Shown one piece after another: positions 1 through 6,234 of a DNA stretch of 7,352 nucleotides (the first letter of the stretch is position 1; each line of letters starts with the position of its first letter). The notes below the pieces were generated by a model. The model did no database searches. It had not been told where the DNA came from and saw only the letters and a program-made list of their open reading frames with translations. Origin of the DNA: Candidatus Kuenenia stuttgartensis (GTDB lineage: Bacteria; Planctomycetota; UBA1135; UBA2386). Made by a program: the position numbers and the translations under genes. The DNA is taken from the NCBI GenBank assembly GCA_945861365.1, contig CAMAUH010000209.1, forward strand, positions 1-7,352. The letters are read 5' to 3'.

Positions 1-2
1 GC

Positions 3-98
3 TGGTTGGAAGTTGCCCGACTGTGGCAACTCTCGCGTGCGCTCGGCTACCGCGCTGCCGCGCCCTTCCGCGCGTGTCGTCACCCCGCCGTCGGGTAG
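3..98 (+). CDS. Possible 3' end of a rightward gene (partial, weak)
   Basis: A frame open from the window edge ends at TAG 96-98 and would give the last 31 residues of a protein. It begins WLEVARLWQLSRALGYRAAA, a plausible amphipathic helix. About 23 of 31 codons end in G or C, lower than in the sure genes here. The frame would converge on the large minus-strand gene, with a hairpin at 159-183 between the two stops. There is no recognisable domain, and the other forward frames are also open for some distance, so this may be chance. The sequence left of the window would settle it. Confidence 0.2.
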   Translation, partial: WLEVARLWQLSRALGYRAAAPFRACRHPAVG

Positions 99-158
99 GT
101 CAGCGCGGGCACGCTGGCGATGCGCAGCGCCGATTCCGCCACCGAGCCGAGCCGCAGG

Positions 159-183
159 ACGGCCGACTGAGCAGGTCGGCTGT
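159..183. terminator. Hairpin downstream of the propeller gene, weak terminator candidate
   Basis: GCCGAC (162-167) and GTCGGC (175-180) pair perfectly around a 7-base loop. On the plus-strand RNA the stem extends to 9 pairs, 159-183, with one G-U pair. It lies about 40 bases past the TAG of the minus-strand propeller gene. No T-rich tract follows on either strand, so it is not a canonical intrinsic terminator. A second hairpin, 7 pairs with a 7-base loop, sits at 11-31. Confidence 0.25.
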
Positions 184-221
184 GCCGCGGTCCAGATGAC
201 GAGCATGACGCGCGCTGCTCA

Positions 222-3200
222 CTACCGCTCCGTAGCCGCGCGGGACTCGGCCGCGTCGACGCCGACCTCCGGATCCGCGGCCAGCGTGAACGCGCGCGCC
301 GCGACGTCCTTCTGCTCCGCCCAGCGCACCGAGTAGCTGCCGGGCTTGGCGAGACGCCCGTTCGCGCGCGCGTCCCACTGGATCGCCTGCAGGCCCGCGA
401 CCGCCTTGCCCTCGACCTTGGCGATCTCGGTGCCGGTGATGTCGTGGATCGTCAGCACCGGCGCGCTCGCCGGCGCCTCGCGCAGCACCACGTGGAACGT
501 GACGCCGTAGGCCGGGTTCTTCGCCGTGTATTCCTTGTGGCCCTGGTGGCCGCGGCTGGTCATGCGCCACAGGATCGCCGGTTCGACCGCGCACAGGTGC
601 GCAGCCTGCTTCACCGTGCTGCCGGTCAACTGCCGCAGGCCTTCGATGTCGAGCACGAACACGCCGCGGCCGTGCGTCGCCGCGATCAGGTCGCTGTCGC
701 GATCCTGGATGTAGAGGTCGCGCACCGCGACGGTCGGCAGGCCGCTGCCCAGCGGGAACCAGTGGTCGCCGCGGTCGAGCGACACGTGGCAGCCGAACTC
801 GGTGCCGAGGAACAGCAGGTCCTCGTTGCGCGGGTCCTCCATGATCGCGTAGCAGACTTCGCGCGTCGGCAGGTCGCGGTCGAGGCTGCGCCACGATGCG
901 CCGCGGTCCTCGGACACGAACGCGTAGGTGGCGAAGTCGTCCTCGCGGTGGCCATCCAGCGTCAGGTAGACGCGGTTGTCGGCGAAGTGCGATGGCACGA
1001 GGTCGCTGACGTAGCGCTGCGTGAACACCGGCAGGTTCGCGTCGATGCGCGTCCACGTCACCGCGTCGTCCTCGCTGCGCCACAAGGCGCCATCGTCGGT
1101 GCCGACGTAGACGAGGCCCTGCACGCGCGGGCTCTCGGCGATCGACACCGCGGTGCCGGCTTCGGTGCGGCCGAGGCGCGGCGACACCGCCTTCATGCGC
1201 AGCGTGTCGGCGTTGCGCAGCGGGCCCTGGCCCGGCCGCGCGGCGCGGCTGTCGAGGTGCGCGTAGCGATCGCCGCGGAACACGTGGCTGCCGGCGTGCC
1301 ACACGGTGAGCCGGTTGTGCGGCGACAGCACGAACGGCGAGTCCCAGTTGAACGTCGGCGTCACGTTGTTCGGCAGGCGGTCGCGCGACACGCGCGCCTG
1401 CTGGCCGCTGCGCAGGTCGACGAGGCCGAGCGCGCCGTTCTGGCTGGTCGCGTAGACGATCCACGGTTCGATCGGGTCCGTCTGCGCGCCGAAGCCGTCG
1501 CCGCCGAAGATCGTCACGCAGTCCGCGGCGGTGATGCCTTCGCGGTAGCGCGTGCGCGATGGCAGCACCCACGTGCCGTTGTCCTGCAGCCCGCCGACGA
1601 TGCGGTACGGCACGCTGTTGTCGGCGACCGCGTCGTAGAACTGCGCCGCCGAGAAGCCGCGGTGCACCTGCCACGACGCGCCGCGATCGAACGTCTCGTT
1701 GACGCCGCCGTCGCACAGTGCGACCAGGTGGTCGCTGTCGTCGGGGTCGACCCAGATCGCGTGGAAGTCGACGTGGATGCCGCGTTGGATCGCTTCGAAC
1801 TTCGCGCCGCCGTCCTTGCTGCCCCACAGCGACGTGCCGACGCAGTAGAGGTTCTGCGCCGAGCGCGGGTCGACGCGGATCACCGAGTAGTAGAACGGCC
1901 GCTCGGTCAGGCTGTTCACGCGCGTCCACGTCTCGCCGCGGTCGTCGCTGCGGAACACGCCGCCGGTCTCGAAGCCGAGTTCGCCCTGGAACGTCTGCTT
2001 GTTGGCGTCCTGGCCGAACAGGCGGCCGCTGTAGGGGCCGTTGGGGCGGCCGGCGGCGTTGGCGATCGGATCCTCGGCGCGGCCGAAGGTGACTTCGACG
2101 GTCGCCGTGGTCTCGCCGCGCACGTACGTGAACGTCGCCTTCTGCTCCGGCCGCGCGTCGCGCACGATCTCGATCAGGTCCGCGTAGGTCTTCACGACCT
2201 CGTCGCCGTACTTGGTGATGCGGTCGCCGGCCTGCAGGCCCGCGGTGGCGGCCGGGCCGCCGGCGGTCACGCTGCGCAGGATCGCGCCGAGCGCTTCGGC
2301 GGGCCCGCTGTCGCCTTCGGTGCCGATGCCGAGCACGGCGCCGCCGCGGCCGCCCTGTGGGGCAGCGGGTGCTGCCGGCGTCGGGCGCTGCGGGCGTTCG
2401 CCTTCCTCGTCCTGCGCCTGGCCGGGCTCGCGATCGGGCGCGTCGCCGGCGACGCGGTCCTTGCGGTCGCCCTTCGCCCAACCGGTGCGCTCGGTCTCGA
2501 CGATCGCGAACACGACGTCGCCCTCGGGCGCGAACAGGTCGATGCCGCTGCGGCCCCACGTGCAGGTCGGCAGACCGTTCTGCAGCCGCGTCCAGGTGTC
2601 GCCGCCGTCGGTGCTGCGGTAGAGGCCGCTGCCCTTGGCGAGCCGCACGCTCGGGTCGTTGCCGTCGAAGCCGTCGCGCTTGCGTTCGTACAGGCACGCG
2701 AACACGACGTTCGGATCCTGCGGATGGATGCGCACGTCGATGCAGCCGGTGCGCACGTCGGTGAACAGCACGCGCTGCCACGTGCTGCCGCCGTCGCGCG
2801 TGCGGTAGACGCCGCGCTCCTCGCTGTCGCCCCACAGCTTGCCGAGTGCGGCGACGTAGACGGTGTTCTTGTCGGTCGGGTGGATCGCGATGTGGCCGAT
2901 CTGGAACGTGTCGCGCAGGCCCATGTGCGTCCACGTGCTGCCGCCGTCGGTCGACTTGTAGACGCCGTCACCCCACTGCACGGAGTTGCGCGCGTTCTCC
3001 TCACCGGTGCCGACCCACACGAGGTCGGGGTCGCTCGGCGCGATCGCGATGTCGCCGATGCTGACCGTGGTCGCTTGGTCGAACAAACTGGTCCACGTGG
3101 TGCCAGCGTTGCTGGTCTTCCAGACGCCGCCACCGGCGGTGCCGACGAACCACGTGCTCTGCCGCGCCGGATGGATGTCGAGGTCGGTCGTGCGGCCCAT

Positions 3201-3434
3201 CGGGTTCACCGGGCCGACGTTGCGCCACGCGAGCTGGTCGACGTGCGCGCGCGTGAACGGCGTCGCGGCGGGCTCGACGGGTTTGGCCGGTTCGGCGGCG
3301 GCGGGCGGCGCGGGATCCTGCGCGGTCGCGGCCGGCTGCGGCACCGCCGGGGCGGCGGGTGCGGGTTCCGGAGTCTGCGCGGGCAGGAACGTGGTGGCGG
3401 CGAGAAGGCAGCCGGAAGGGAGCAGTCGGCGCAT
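222..3434 (-). CDS. Secreted VPS10/BNR-repeat propeller protein with inserted PDZ domain and FlgD-like C-terminus
   Basis: This 1070-aa exported protein belongs to the widespread 'glycosyl hydrolase / sortilin-like BNR' family; no catalytic activity is established for most members. Residues 1-19 look like a signal peptide (RR, then a hydrophobic run ending LPA), followed by a Pro/Ala linker to about 60. About ten Asp-box motifs of the S-x-D-x-G-x-T-W type are visible, near residues 108, 161, 212, 274, 496, 539, 581, 787, 841 and 885, so the body is one or two beta-propellers. Family landmarks include WRNVGP (70-75), HAIWVDP (558-564), GGLQDNGTW (614-622) and ATHGRGVFVLD (919-929). Residues about 363-451 read as a PDZ domain inside the propeller, flanked by acidic and Pro-rich linkers. 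Residues about 973-1052 resemble the FlgD Ig-like domain often found at the C-end of secreted proteins. The start is fixed by the signal peptide; no Shine-Dalgarno site precedes it. Localisation is probably periplasmic or surface. The ligand is unknown, and a protease link is possible because of the PDZ domain, but no protease domain is present. Confidence 0.94.
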   Translation of the reverse strand: MRRLLPSGCLLAATTFLPAQTPEPAPAAPAVPQPAATAQDPAPPAAAEPAKPVEPAATPFTRAHVDQLAWRNVGPVNPMGRTTDLDIHPARQSTWFVGTAGGGVWKTSNAGTTWTSLFDQATTVSIGDIAIAPSDPDLVWVGTGEENARNSVQWGDGVYKSTDGGSTWTHMGLRDTFQIGHIAIHPTDKNTVYVAALGKLWGDSEERGVYRTRDGGSTWQRVLFTDVRTGCIDVRIHPQDPNVVFACLYERKRDGFDGNDPSVRLAKGSGLYRSTDGGDTWTRLQNGLPTCTWGRSGIDLFAPEGDVVFAIVETERTGWAKGDRKDRVAGDAPDREPGQAQDEEGERPQRPTPAAPAAPQGGRGGAVLGIGTEGDSGPAEALGAILRSVTAGGPAATAGLQAGDRITKYGDEVVKTYADLIEIVRDARPEQKATFTYVRGETTATVEVTFGRAEDPIANAAGRPNGPYSGRLFGQDANKQTFQGELGFETGGVFRSDDRGETWTRVNSLTERPFYYSVIRVDPRSAQNLYCVGTSLWGSKDGGAKFEAIQRGIHVDFHAIWVDPDDSDHLVALCDGGVNETFDRGASWQVHRGFSAAQFYDAVADNSVPYRIVGGLQDNGTWVLPSRTRYREGITAADCVTIFGGDGFGAQTDPIEPWIVYATSQNGALGLVDLRSGQQARVSRDRLPNNVTPTFNWDSPFVLSPHNRLTVWHAGSHVFRGDRYAHLDSRAARPGQGPLRNADTLRMKAVSPRLGRTEAGTAVSIAESPRVQGLVYVGTDDGALWRSEDDAVTWTRIDANLPVFTQRYVSDLVPSHFADNRVYLTLDGHREDDFATYAFVSEDRGASWRSLDRDLPTREVCYAIMEDPRNEDLLFLGTEFGCHVSLDRGDHWFPLGSGLPTVAVRDLYIQDRDSDLIAATHGRGVFVLDIEGLRQLTGSTVKQAAHLCAVEPAILWRMTSRGHQGHKEYTAKNPAYGVTFHVVLREAPASAPVLTIHDITGTEIAKVEGKAVAGLQAIQWDARANGRLAKPGSYSVRWAEQKDVAARAFTLAADPEVGVDAAESRAATER
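2778..2949 (-). repeat. Identical 19-bp copies within two Asp-box blades
   Basis: The 19-mer CCACGTGCTGCCGCCGTCG (plus strand) occurs at 2778-2796 and 2931-2949, exactly 153 bases or 51 codons apart. It encodes the DGGSTW part of two adjacent Asp boxes. A similar but diverged copy lies near 2588-2610. The in-frame spacing fits a propeller-blade duplication. Confidence 0.6.
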
Positions 3435-3578
3435 GCGGGTGCGGAGGCGTGAGGGCGGGACGAGCGGCGGAGCTTACGCGTTGGCCGGTGCCGGCCCGCC
3501 GGGGCCTCTCTGTCGCATGTTGGTCAACTGTTGCGCGGTCGCCGGCGGGGTGCGCCAGAGCTCGGCGCCAACGGGCTC

Positions 3579-3600
3579 AGCGCGCGGTCGGCCGCGCGCT
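3579..3600 (-). terminator. Strong GC hairpin just after the Cys-rich lipoprotein gene
   Basis: AGCGCGCGG (3579-3587) and CCGCGCGCT (3592-3600) form a perfect 9-bp stem with a 4-base loop. The hairpin begins 5 bases after the TGA (3608-3606) of the minus-strand lipoprotein gene. The bases beyond it on that strand (GAGCCCG) are not T-rich, so termination would be of the non-canonical, U-less kind, or the hairpin may protect the transcript end. It separates this gene from the propeller gene. Confidence 0.45.
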
Positions 3601-3605
3601 CAGGT

Positions 3606-4073
3606 TCACTTGCCGGTGCTGCAGCCGTTCATGCAGCAGGCCGGCAGGCCGGCCTCGACCGCCTTGGCGATGCTGGTCGCCTTGGCGACGGCCTGTTCAC
3701 GCGTCATGCCCGTCGTCGGCATCGTCACGCCGCAGGCGCCGTGGAACTTGCCGTCCTTGGCGAGGATGGGCACCGTGACGTCGAGCAAGCCCTGCTCGTC
3801 GAGCACGACGGGCTGGCCGCTCTGCATCGCCTTCACGTCCTCGGCATCGGACGGCTTGCCCTTCTTGTCGGCGGCGGTGCTGGCGCAAGCCATCGGCTTG
3901 CCGTCCATCATGCAGTGCACCGTGAGGCGCGTGAGGCCGGGGTGCTCCTTGGCGACCTTCTCGACGGTGGCCTGCGACTGCTCGCAGGTGCCGACGGGGC
4001 TGCAGCAGCTCGTCGACTTGCAGGCGACGAAGGTGAACAGGGACAGCAGGGCGGCGATGGGGAGGATGCGCAT
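3606..4073 (-). CDS. Cysteine-rich lipoprotein with Cache/PAS-like core
   Basis: This is a 155-aa predicted lipoprotein. A short hydrophobic signal ends in a lipobox-like FVAC with the lipidated Cys at residue 18. The next residue is Lys, not Asp, which favours the outer membrane. The mature protein carries ten cysteines (18, 23, 24, 30, 54, 63, 114, 146, 147, 151), with clusters at both ends (SCCSP and ACCMNGC). The core, about residues 48-119, has the order seen in extracytoplasmic Cache/PAS-like sensor domains: KGKPSDAEDVKAMQSGQPVV, then LLDVTVPIL, then DGKFHGACGVTM. This fold assignment is from pattern memory and is moderate. A helical stretch (about 124-142) follows, then the C-terminal CC-x3-C motif. 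Possible roles are metal or thiol binding, or small-molecule sensing, but no function is known. The start is set by the signal sequence; no Shine-Dalgarno is visible. It lies 171 bases before the propeller gene and 113 after the next lipoprotein gene. Confidence 0.88.
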   Translation of the reverse strand: MRILPIAALLSLFTFVACKSTSCCSPVGTCEQSQATVEKVAKEHPGLTRLTVHCMMDGKPMACASTAADKKGKPSDAEDVKAMQSGQPVVLDEQGLLDVTVPILAKDGKFHGACGVTMPTTGMTREQAVAKATSIAKAVEAGLPACCMNGCSTGK

Positions 4074-4186
4074 GATGGGTCGGTTGCTCGTGGGTTCTTC
4101 GGGAAGCGCGTAGGGTACGTCTGGGTGCTAGGGGACGGAAGCCCGCGCTGTTGCGTAGTCGGGTCGTGCGGCGCCGCGCTGTGCGT

Positions 4187-4627
4187 TCAGACCTTGACGT
4201 ACCAGAGCACCGCGTCCAGCAGCTCCTTCGCCACCGCTTCCTCGACGTCGAACGTGAACGTCGCGTTCTGCGCGGTGATCGGCTCCGAGCGCAGCATGGC
4301 GAGCTGCTTGCCGGTCTTGTCGAACAGGCCGACGCTCAGCGCCACCTTGCCGAACAGCGGGTGCGTGCTGGTGAGCTCGTACGGGCGCACGGTGAGCCGC
4401 TTGCCGTCCTGCAGACGGCAGTTCCAGCCGCGGGCGACCGCCGGTGTGCCCTCCTTCTTGCCGGCACCCTGCACGTGCTCCACGGTCGCACCACCGGTCG
4501 TCGGCCCGTAGGTCCACGGCACCTCGCGGTTCTTCGGATCGACGGCGGCCTTGTTGCCGCACGCGGCCAGTGCTGCCAGCAACAGTGCCAGGGTGGGGCG
4601 GAGCAGGGGGCGGGAGCGCGTTCGCAT
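4187..4627 (-). CDS. Small lipoprotein of unknown function
   Basis: This 146-aa protein is not recognised as a named family. The N-terminus is strongly basic (four Arg in the first ten residues), followed by a Leu/Ala-rich stretch and the lipobox LAAC with Cys 23. Gly-Asn follows, so there is no Asp retention signal and outer-membrane sorting is likely. The mature part has one more cysteine (Cys 70). Its C-terminal half (about 77-146) alternates hydrophobic and polar residues in a likely beta-sandwich: KRLTVRPYEL, KVALSVGLFDKTGK, NATFTFDV, AVLWYVKV. The pattern loosely recalls small YcfL-like envelope lipoproteins, but I cannot claim homology. The ATG at 4627 is chosen because the signal peptide starts there; no Shine-Dalgarno is seen upstream. 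It is the first of three leftward exported-protein genes and diverges from the glycan operon. Confidence 0.86.
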   Translation of the reverse strand: MRTRSRPLLRPTLALLLAALAACGNKAAVDPKNREVPWTYGPTTGGATVEHVQGAGKKEGTPAVARGWNCRLQDGKRLTVRPYELTSTHPLFGKVALSVGLFDKTGKQLAMLRSEPITAQNATFTFDVEEAVAKELLDAVLWYVKV

Positions 4628-4945
4628 GCACGGAAGATCGAGAGCGGCCGCGGCGAATGCAAGCCGGCGGGGCTCTCGGCCGCTGGCGAGTCGCTGGCAG
4701 CGGATTCGCGTCGTCGCTGCGGCGCCTGGCTGCGATCGCCGTCAGCGCGTCGCCTGGCCGACGCGATCGATGCCGCGAGGCCCTTGCGATCGGCGTCGCG
4801 GTGTACCCCGCGAAATCGCTCCGTCTCGCCGGGTGGGGCGCGGCCGTCGGCGGATGAGGCCACACTCATGCCGATTTCATGCGGATCTCATCGGCGCTGG
4901 ATCAACTGACGCCTCGTGTTGCCAGCGCCCTGCAAGGGGAACCAC
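4628..4945. other. Divergent intergenic region without a convincing gene
   Basis: This stretch separates the leftward lipoprotein gene from the rightward operon and should hold promoters for both. Frames open through it give Arg/Ser/Ala-rich, low-complexity translations and are rejected as coding. I see no good -35/-10 pair for a housekeeping sigma factor. Two structures stand out. AGCGGCCG (4643-4650) pairs with CGGCCGCT (4677-4684) near the start of the leftward gene. A dyad with tandem repeats lies at 4866-4895 nearer the rightward operon. Confidence 0.6.
4866..4895. promoter_or_regulatory. Candidate operator: 26-bp dyad over tandem 11-bp repeats
   Basis: TCATGCCGAT (4866-4875) and TCATGCGGAT (4877-4886) are near-identical and spaced by 11 bases, about one helix turn. 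A third partial copy, TCATCGG, follows at 4888-4894. Superimposed is a perfect inverted repeat, GCCGAT (4870-4875) and ATCGGC (4890-4895), with a 14-base spacer. A further ATGAG/CTCAT pair lies at 4854-4869. The site sits about 50 bases before the first possible start of the rightward operon. Operator function is inferred only from symmetry and position. Confidence 0.3.
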
Positions 4946-5044
4946 ATGATTTCCAGCTGCTTGCCGTTCGCAATCCTGTCGCCGGTCGTGACGGCGGCGG
5001 TCGCGGGTGGCGGCAGGGGTCTGTGGAGGGCCAGCCGCCAATGA
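4946..5044 (+). CDS. Possible 32-aa leader peptide overlapping the oxidoreductase start
   Basis: ATG 4946 is preceded by AAGGGGA (4934-4940), 5 bases away, a good ribosome site. The 32-codon frame encodes a peptide with a hydrophobic stretch from about residue 5 to 20 (CLPFAILSPVVTAAVA) and a basic tail (RGLWRASRQ). It ends at TGA 5042-5044, overlapping the oxidoreductase ATG at 5041 by four bases, the same arrangement as the next two junctions of the operon. About 26 of its 31 codons after the start end in G or C, compared with about 34 of 54 in the overlapping upstream extension of the oxidoreductase frame. It may be a coupling leader or a small membrane peptide. At this length the frame could also be chance. 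There is no recognisable homolog. Confidence 0.4.
   Translation: MISSCLPFAILSPVVTAAVAGGGRGLWRASRQ
5025..5030 (+). promoter_or_regulatory. Ribosome binding site that decides the oxidoreductase start
   Basis: GGAGGG lies 10 bases before ATG 5041. No such site precedes the in-frame ATG at 4879, so the shorter protein is preferred. A second ATG at 5044 follows directly and could be used instead. Confidence 0.7.
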
Positions 5045-6234
5045 TGCTCGACCGACCACCGTCACGCGCCGCGTTGGCGTCGAAGCCCGGCGAACATGCA
5101 GCGGCCATCGACGACGTGGTGATCGGCGGCGGCTTCTTCGGCTGCAGCCTCGCCCTGTATCTCCGGCAGACGCTCGGCCGCCGGGTCGTGCTGCTGGAGG
5201 CCGGCAGCGACCTGCTGTTGCGAGCCTCCCATTCGAACCAGGCCCGCGTCCACAACGGCTACCACTATCCGCGCAGCCTGCTGACCGCGCTGCGCAGCCG
5301 GGTCAACTACCCCCGCTTCCTCGAGCAGTTCCGGGATTGCGTCGACCAGGCATTCGACAAGTACTACGCCGTCAGTCGGAACTTCTCGAAGGTCACCGCC
5401 AACCAGTTCCGGAGCTTCTGCACGACGATCGGTGCGCCGATCACGCCGGCCCCGGCGGCCATCCGCAAGCTGTTCGACCCGGACCTGATCGAGGCGGTCT
5501 TCACGGTCCAGGAGTGCGCGTTCGACGCAGTCAAGCTGCGCCACAAGATGGCTGCATTGCTGGCGCAGCATGGCGTCGATGTGCGGTGCGGGACCGAAGC
5601 CGTGCGGGTGCGGGCGCGGGCCGACTCCCGCCTGCTGGTGGAGTGCGCCGACGGCGATCGCGGCCACGAGATCGCGGCGAAACGTGTCTACAACTGCACC
5701 TACTCGCGCACCAACCGGCTGTTGGCGTCGTCGTCGCTGCCGTTGATCCCGCTCAAGCACGAGGTGACGGAGATCGCGCTGGTCGAGGTTCCGGACGCGA
5801 TCAAGCATCTGGGCATCACGGTGATGTGTGGCCCCTTCTTCTCGGTCATGCCGTTCCCGTCGCGCGGGCTGCATTCGTTCAGCCACGTGCGCTACACGCC
5901 GCACTGCCAGTGGCAGGACGTGCCCGACCAGCCGTACATGGACCCCTATGCAGTCCTCGCCAATCGCGTGCCGCAGAGCAACTTCCCGCGCATGGTGTTG
6001 GATGCGCGGCGTTACATGCCGATCCTGGCCGGCTGCCGCCATGTCGACTCCCTGATGGAGGTCAAGACGGTGCTGCCGCGCAGTGACATGGACGACAGTC
6101 GGCCGATCCTGCTGCGTCGGGATCAAGGGCTGCCGAACCTCGACTGCATCATGGGCGCGAAGATCGACAACGTCTTCGACATGATCGAATCGGTGGCGGG
6201 GACTGCGGCCGTCGTCGGCCGGGAGTCGGCATGA
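5041..6234 (+). CDS. FAD-dependent oxidoreductase (DAO-like fold), probable glycan-locus enzyme
   Basis: This 397-aa flavoprotein begins with an unstructured stretch of about 23 residues, then a Rossmann dinucleotide motif: DVVIGGGFFG (25-34) with Glu 53 at the end of the second strand (VVLLEAG) to hold the FAD ribose. RASHSNQARVHNGYHYPRS (61-79) is the signature after the FAD loop in a DAO-related family common in O-antigen and capsule loci. The C-terminus has the matching cofactor/substrate-site pattern, VKTVLP (341-346), DDSRPIL (351-357) and MGAKIDNVFD (371-380). The family is related to amino-acid and 2-hydroxyacid oxidases and GlpD, but the substrate of this branch is not known to me. 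A sugar or lipid-linked intermediate is inferred from the neighbours. There is no signal peptide, so it is cytoplasmic. An in-frame ATG at 4879 would add 54 residues of poor codon use without a ribosome site and is rejected. The stop overlaps the next gene's ATG, so the two are probably translationally coupled. Confidence 0.93.
   Translation: MMLDRPPSRAALASKPGEHAAAIDDVVIGGGFFGCSLALYLRQTLGRRVVLLEAGSDLLLRASHSNQARVHNGYHYPRSLLTALRSRVNYPRFLEQFRDCVDQAFDKYYAVSRNFSKVTANQFRSFCTTIGAPITPAPAAIRKLFDPDLIEAVFTVQECAFDAVKLRHKMAALLAQHGVDVRCGTEAVRVRARADSRLLVECADGDRGHEIAAKRVYNCTYSRTNRLLASSSLPLIPLKHEVTEIALVEVPDAIKHLGITVMCGPFFSVMPFPSRGLHSFSHVRYTPHCQWQDVPDQPYMDPYAVLANRVPQSNFPRMVLDARRYMPILAGCRHVDSLMEVKTVLPRSDMDDSRPILLRRDQGLPNLDCIMGAKIDNVFDMIESVAGTAAVVGRESA
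6221..6225 (+). promoter_or_regulatory. Ribosome binding site of the membrane glycosyltransferase
   Basis: GGGAG lies 5 bases before ATG 6231, inside the end of the oxidoreductase gene. Together with the ATGA overlap it supports 6231 as the start. Confidence 0.6.

Noticed and set aside
11..31. 7-bp hairpin AGTTGCC / GGCAACT as a terminator
   Set aside because: No T-tract on either side, it lies about 190 bases past the propeller stop, and it would fall inside the possible partial frame at 3-98.
100..2934. A 944-codon minus-strand frame offset from the propeller gene
   Set aside because: The Arg/Pro/Ala-rich low-complexity translation covers the same DNA as the motif-rich frame. It is a frame-shifted shadow in GC-rich DNA.
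444..3452. A 1002-codon open frame antisense to the propeller gene
   Set aside because: Its translation is dominated by Ala, Arg, Val and His with no domain or signal. It mirrors the GC-rich codon pattern of the real minus-strand gene, which has clear family motifs throughout.
3522..3527. TTGACC on the minus strand as a -35 box for the propeller gene
   Set aside because: No -10-like hexamer lies 16-19 bases downstream, where the DNA is solid G+C. The hexamer is also part of a short GTTG/CAAC palindrome.
2986..4511. Long plus-strand frames across the lipoprotein genes (2986-4113 and 3531-4511)
   Set aside because: They run antisense to lipoprotein genes with clear signal peptides and lipoboxes, and their translations show no domain.
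4128..4949. Frames spanning the divergent intergenic region (4128-4865 and 4336-4869 minus; 4151-4909 and 4551-4949 plus)
   Set aside because: They are Arg/Ser/Pro-rich without motifs and each overlaps the small lipoprotein gene in another frame or strand.
4879..5040. N-terminal extension of the oxidoreductase from ATG 4879
   Set aside because: There is no ribosome site before 4879, only about 34 of 54 codons end in G or C, and no family motif lies in the extension. ATG 5041 has GGAGGG at proper spacing.
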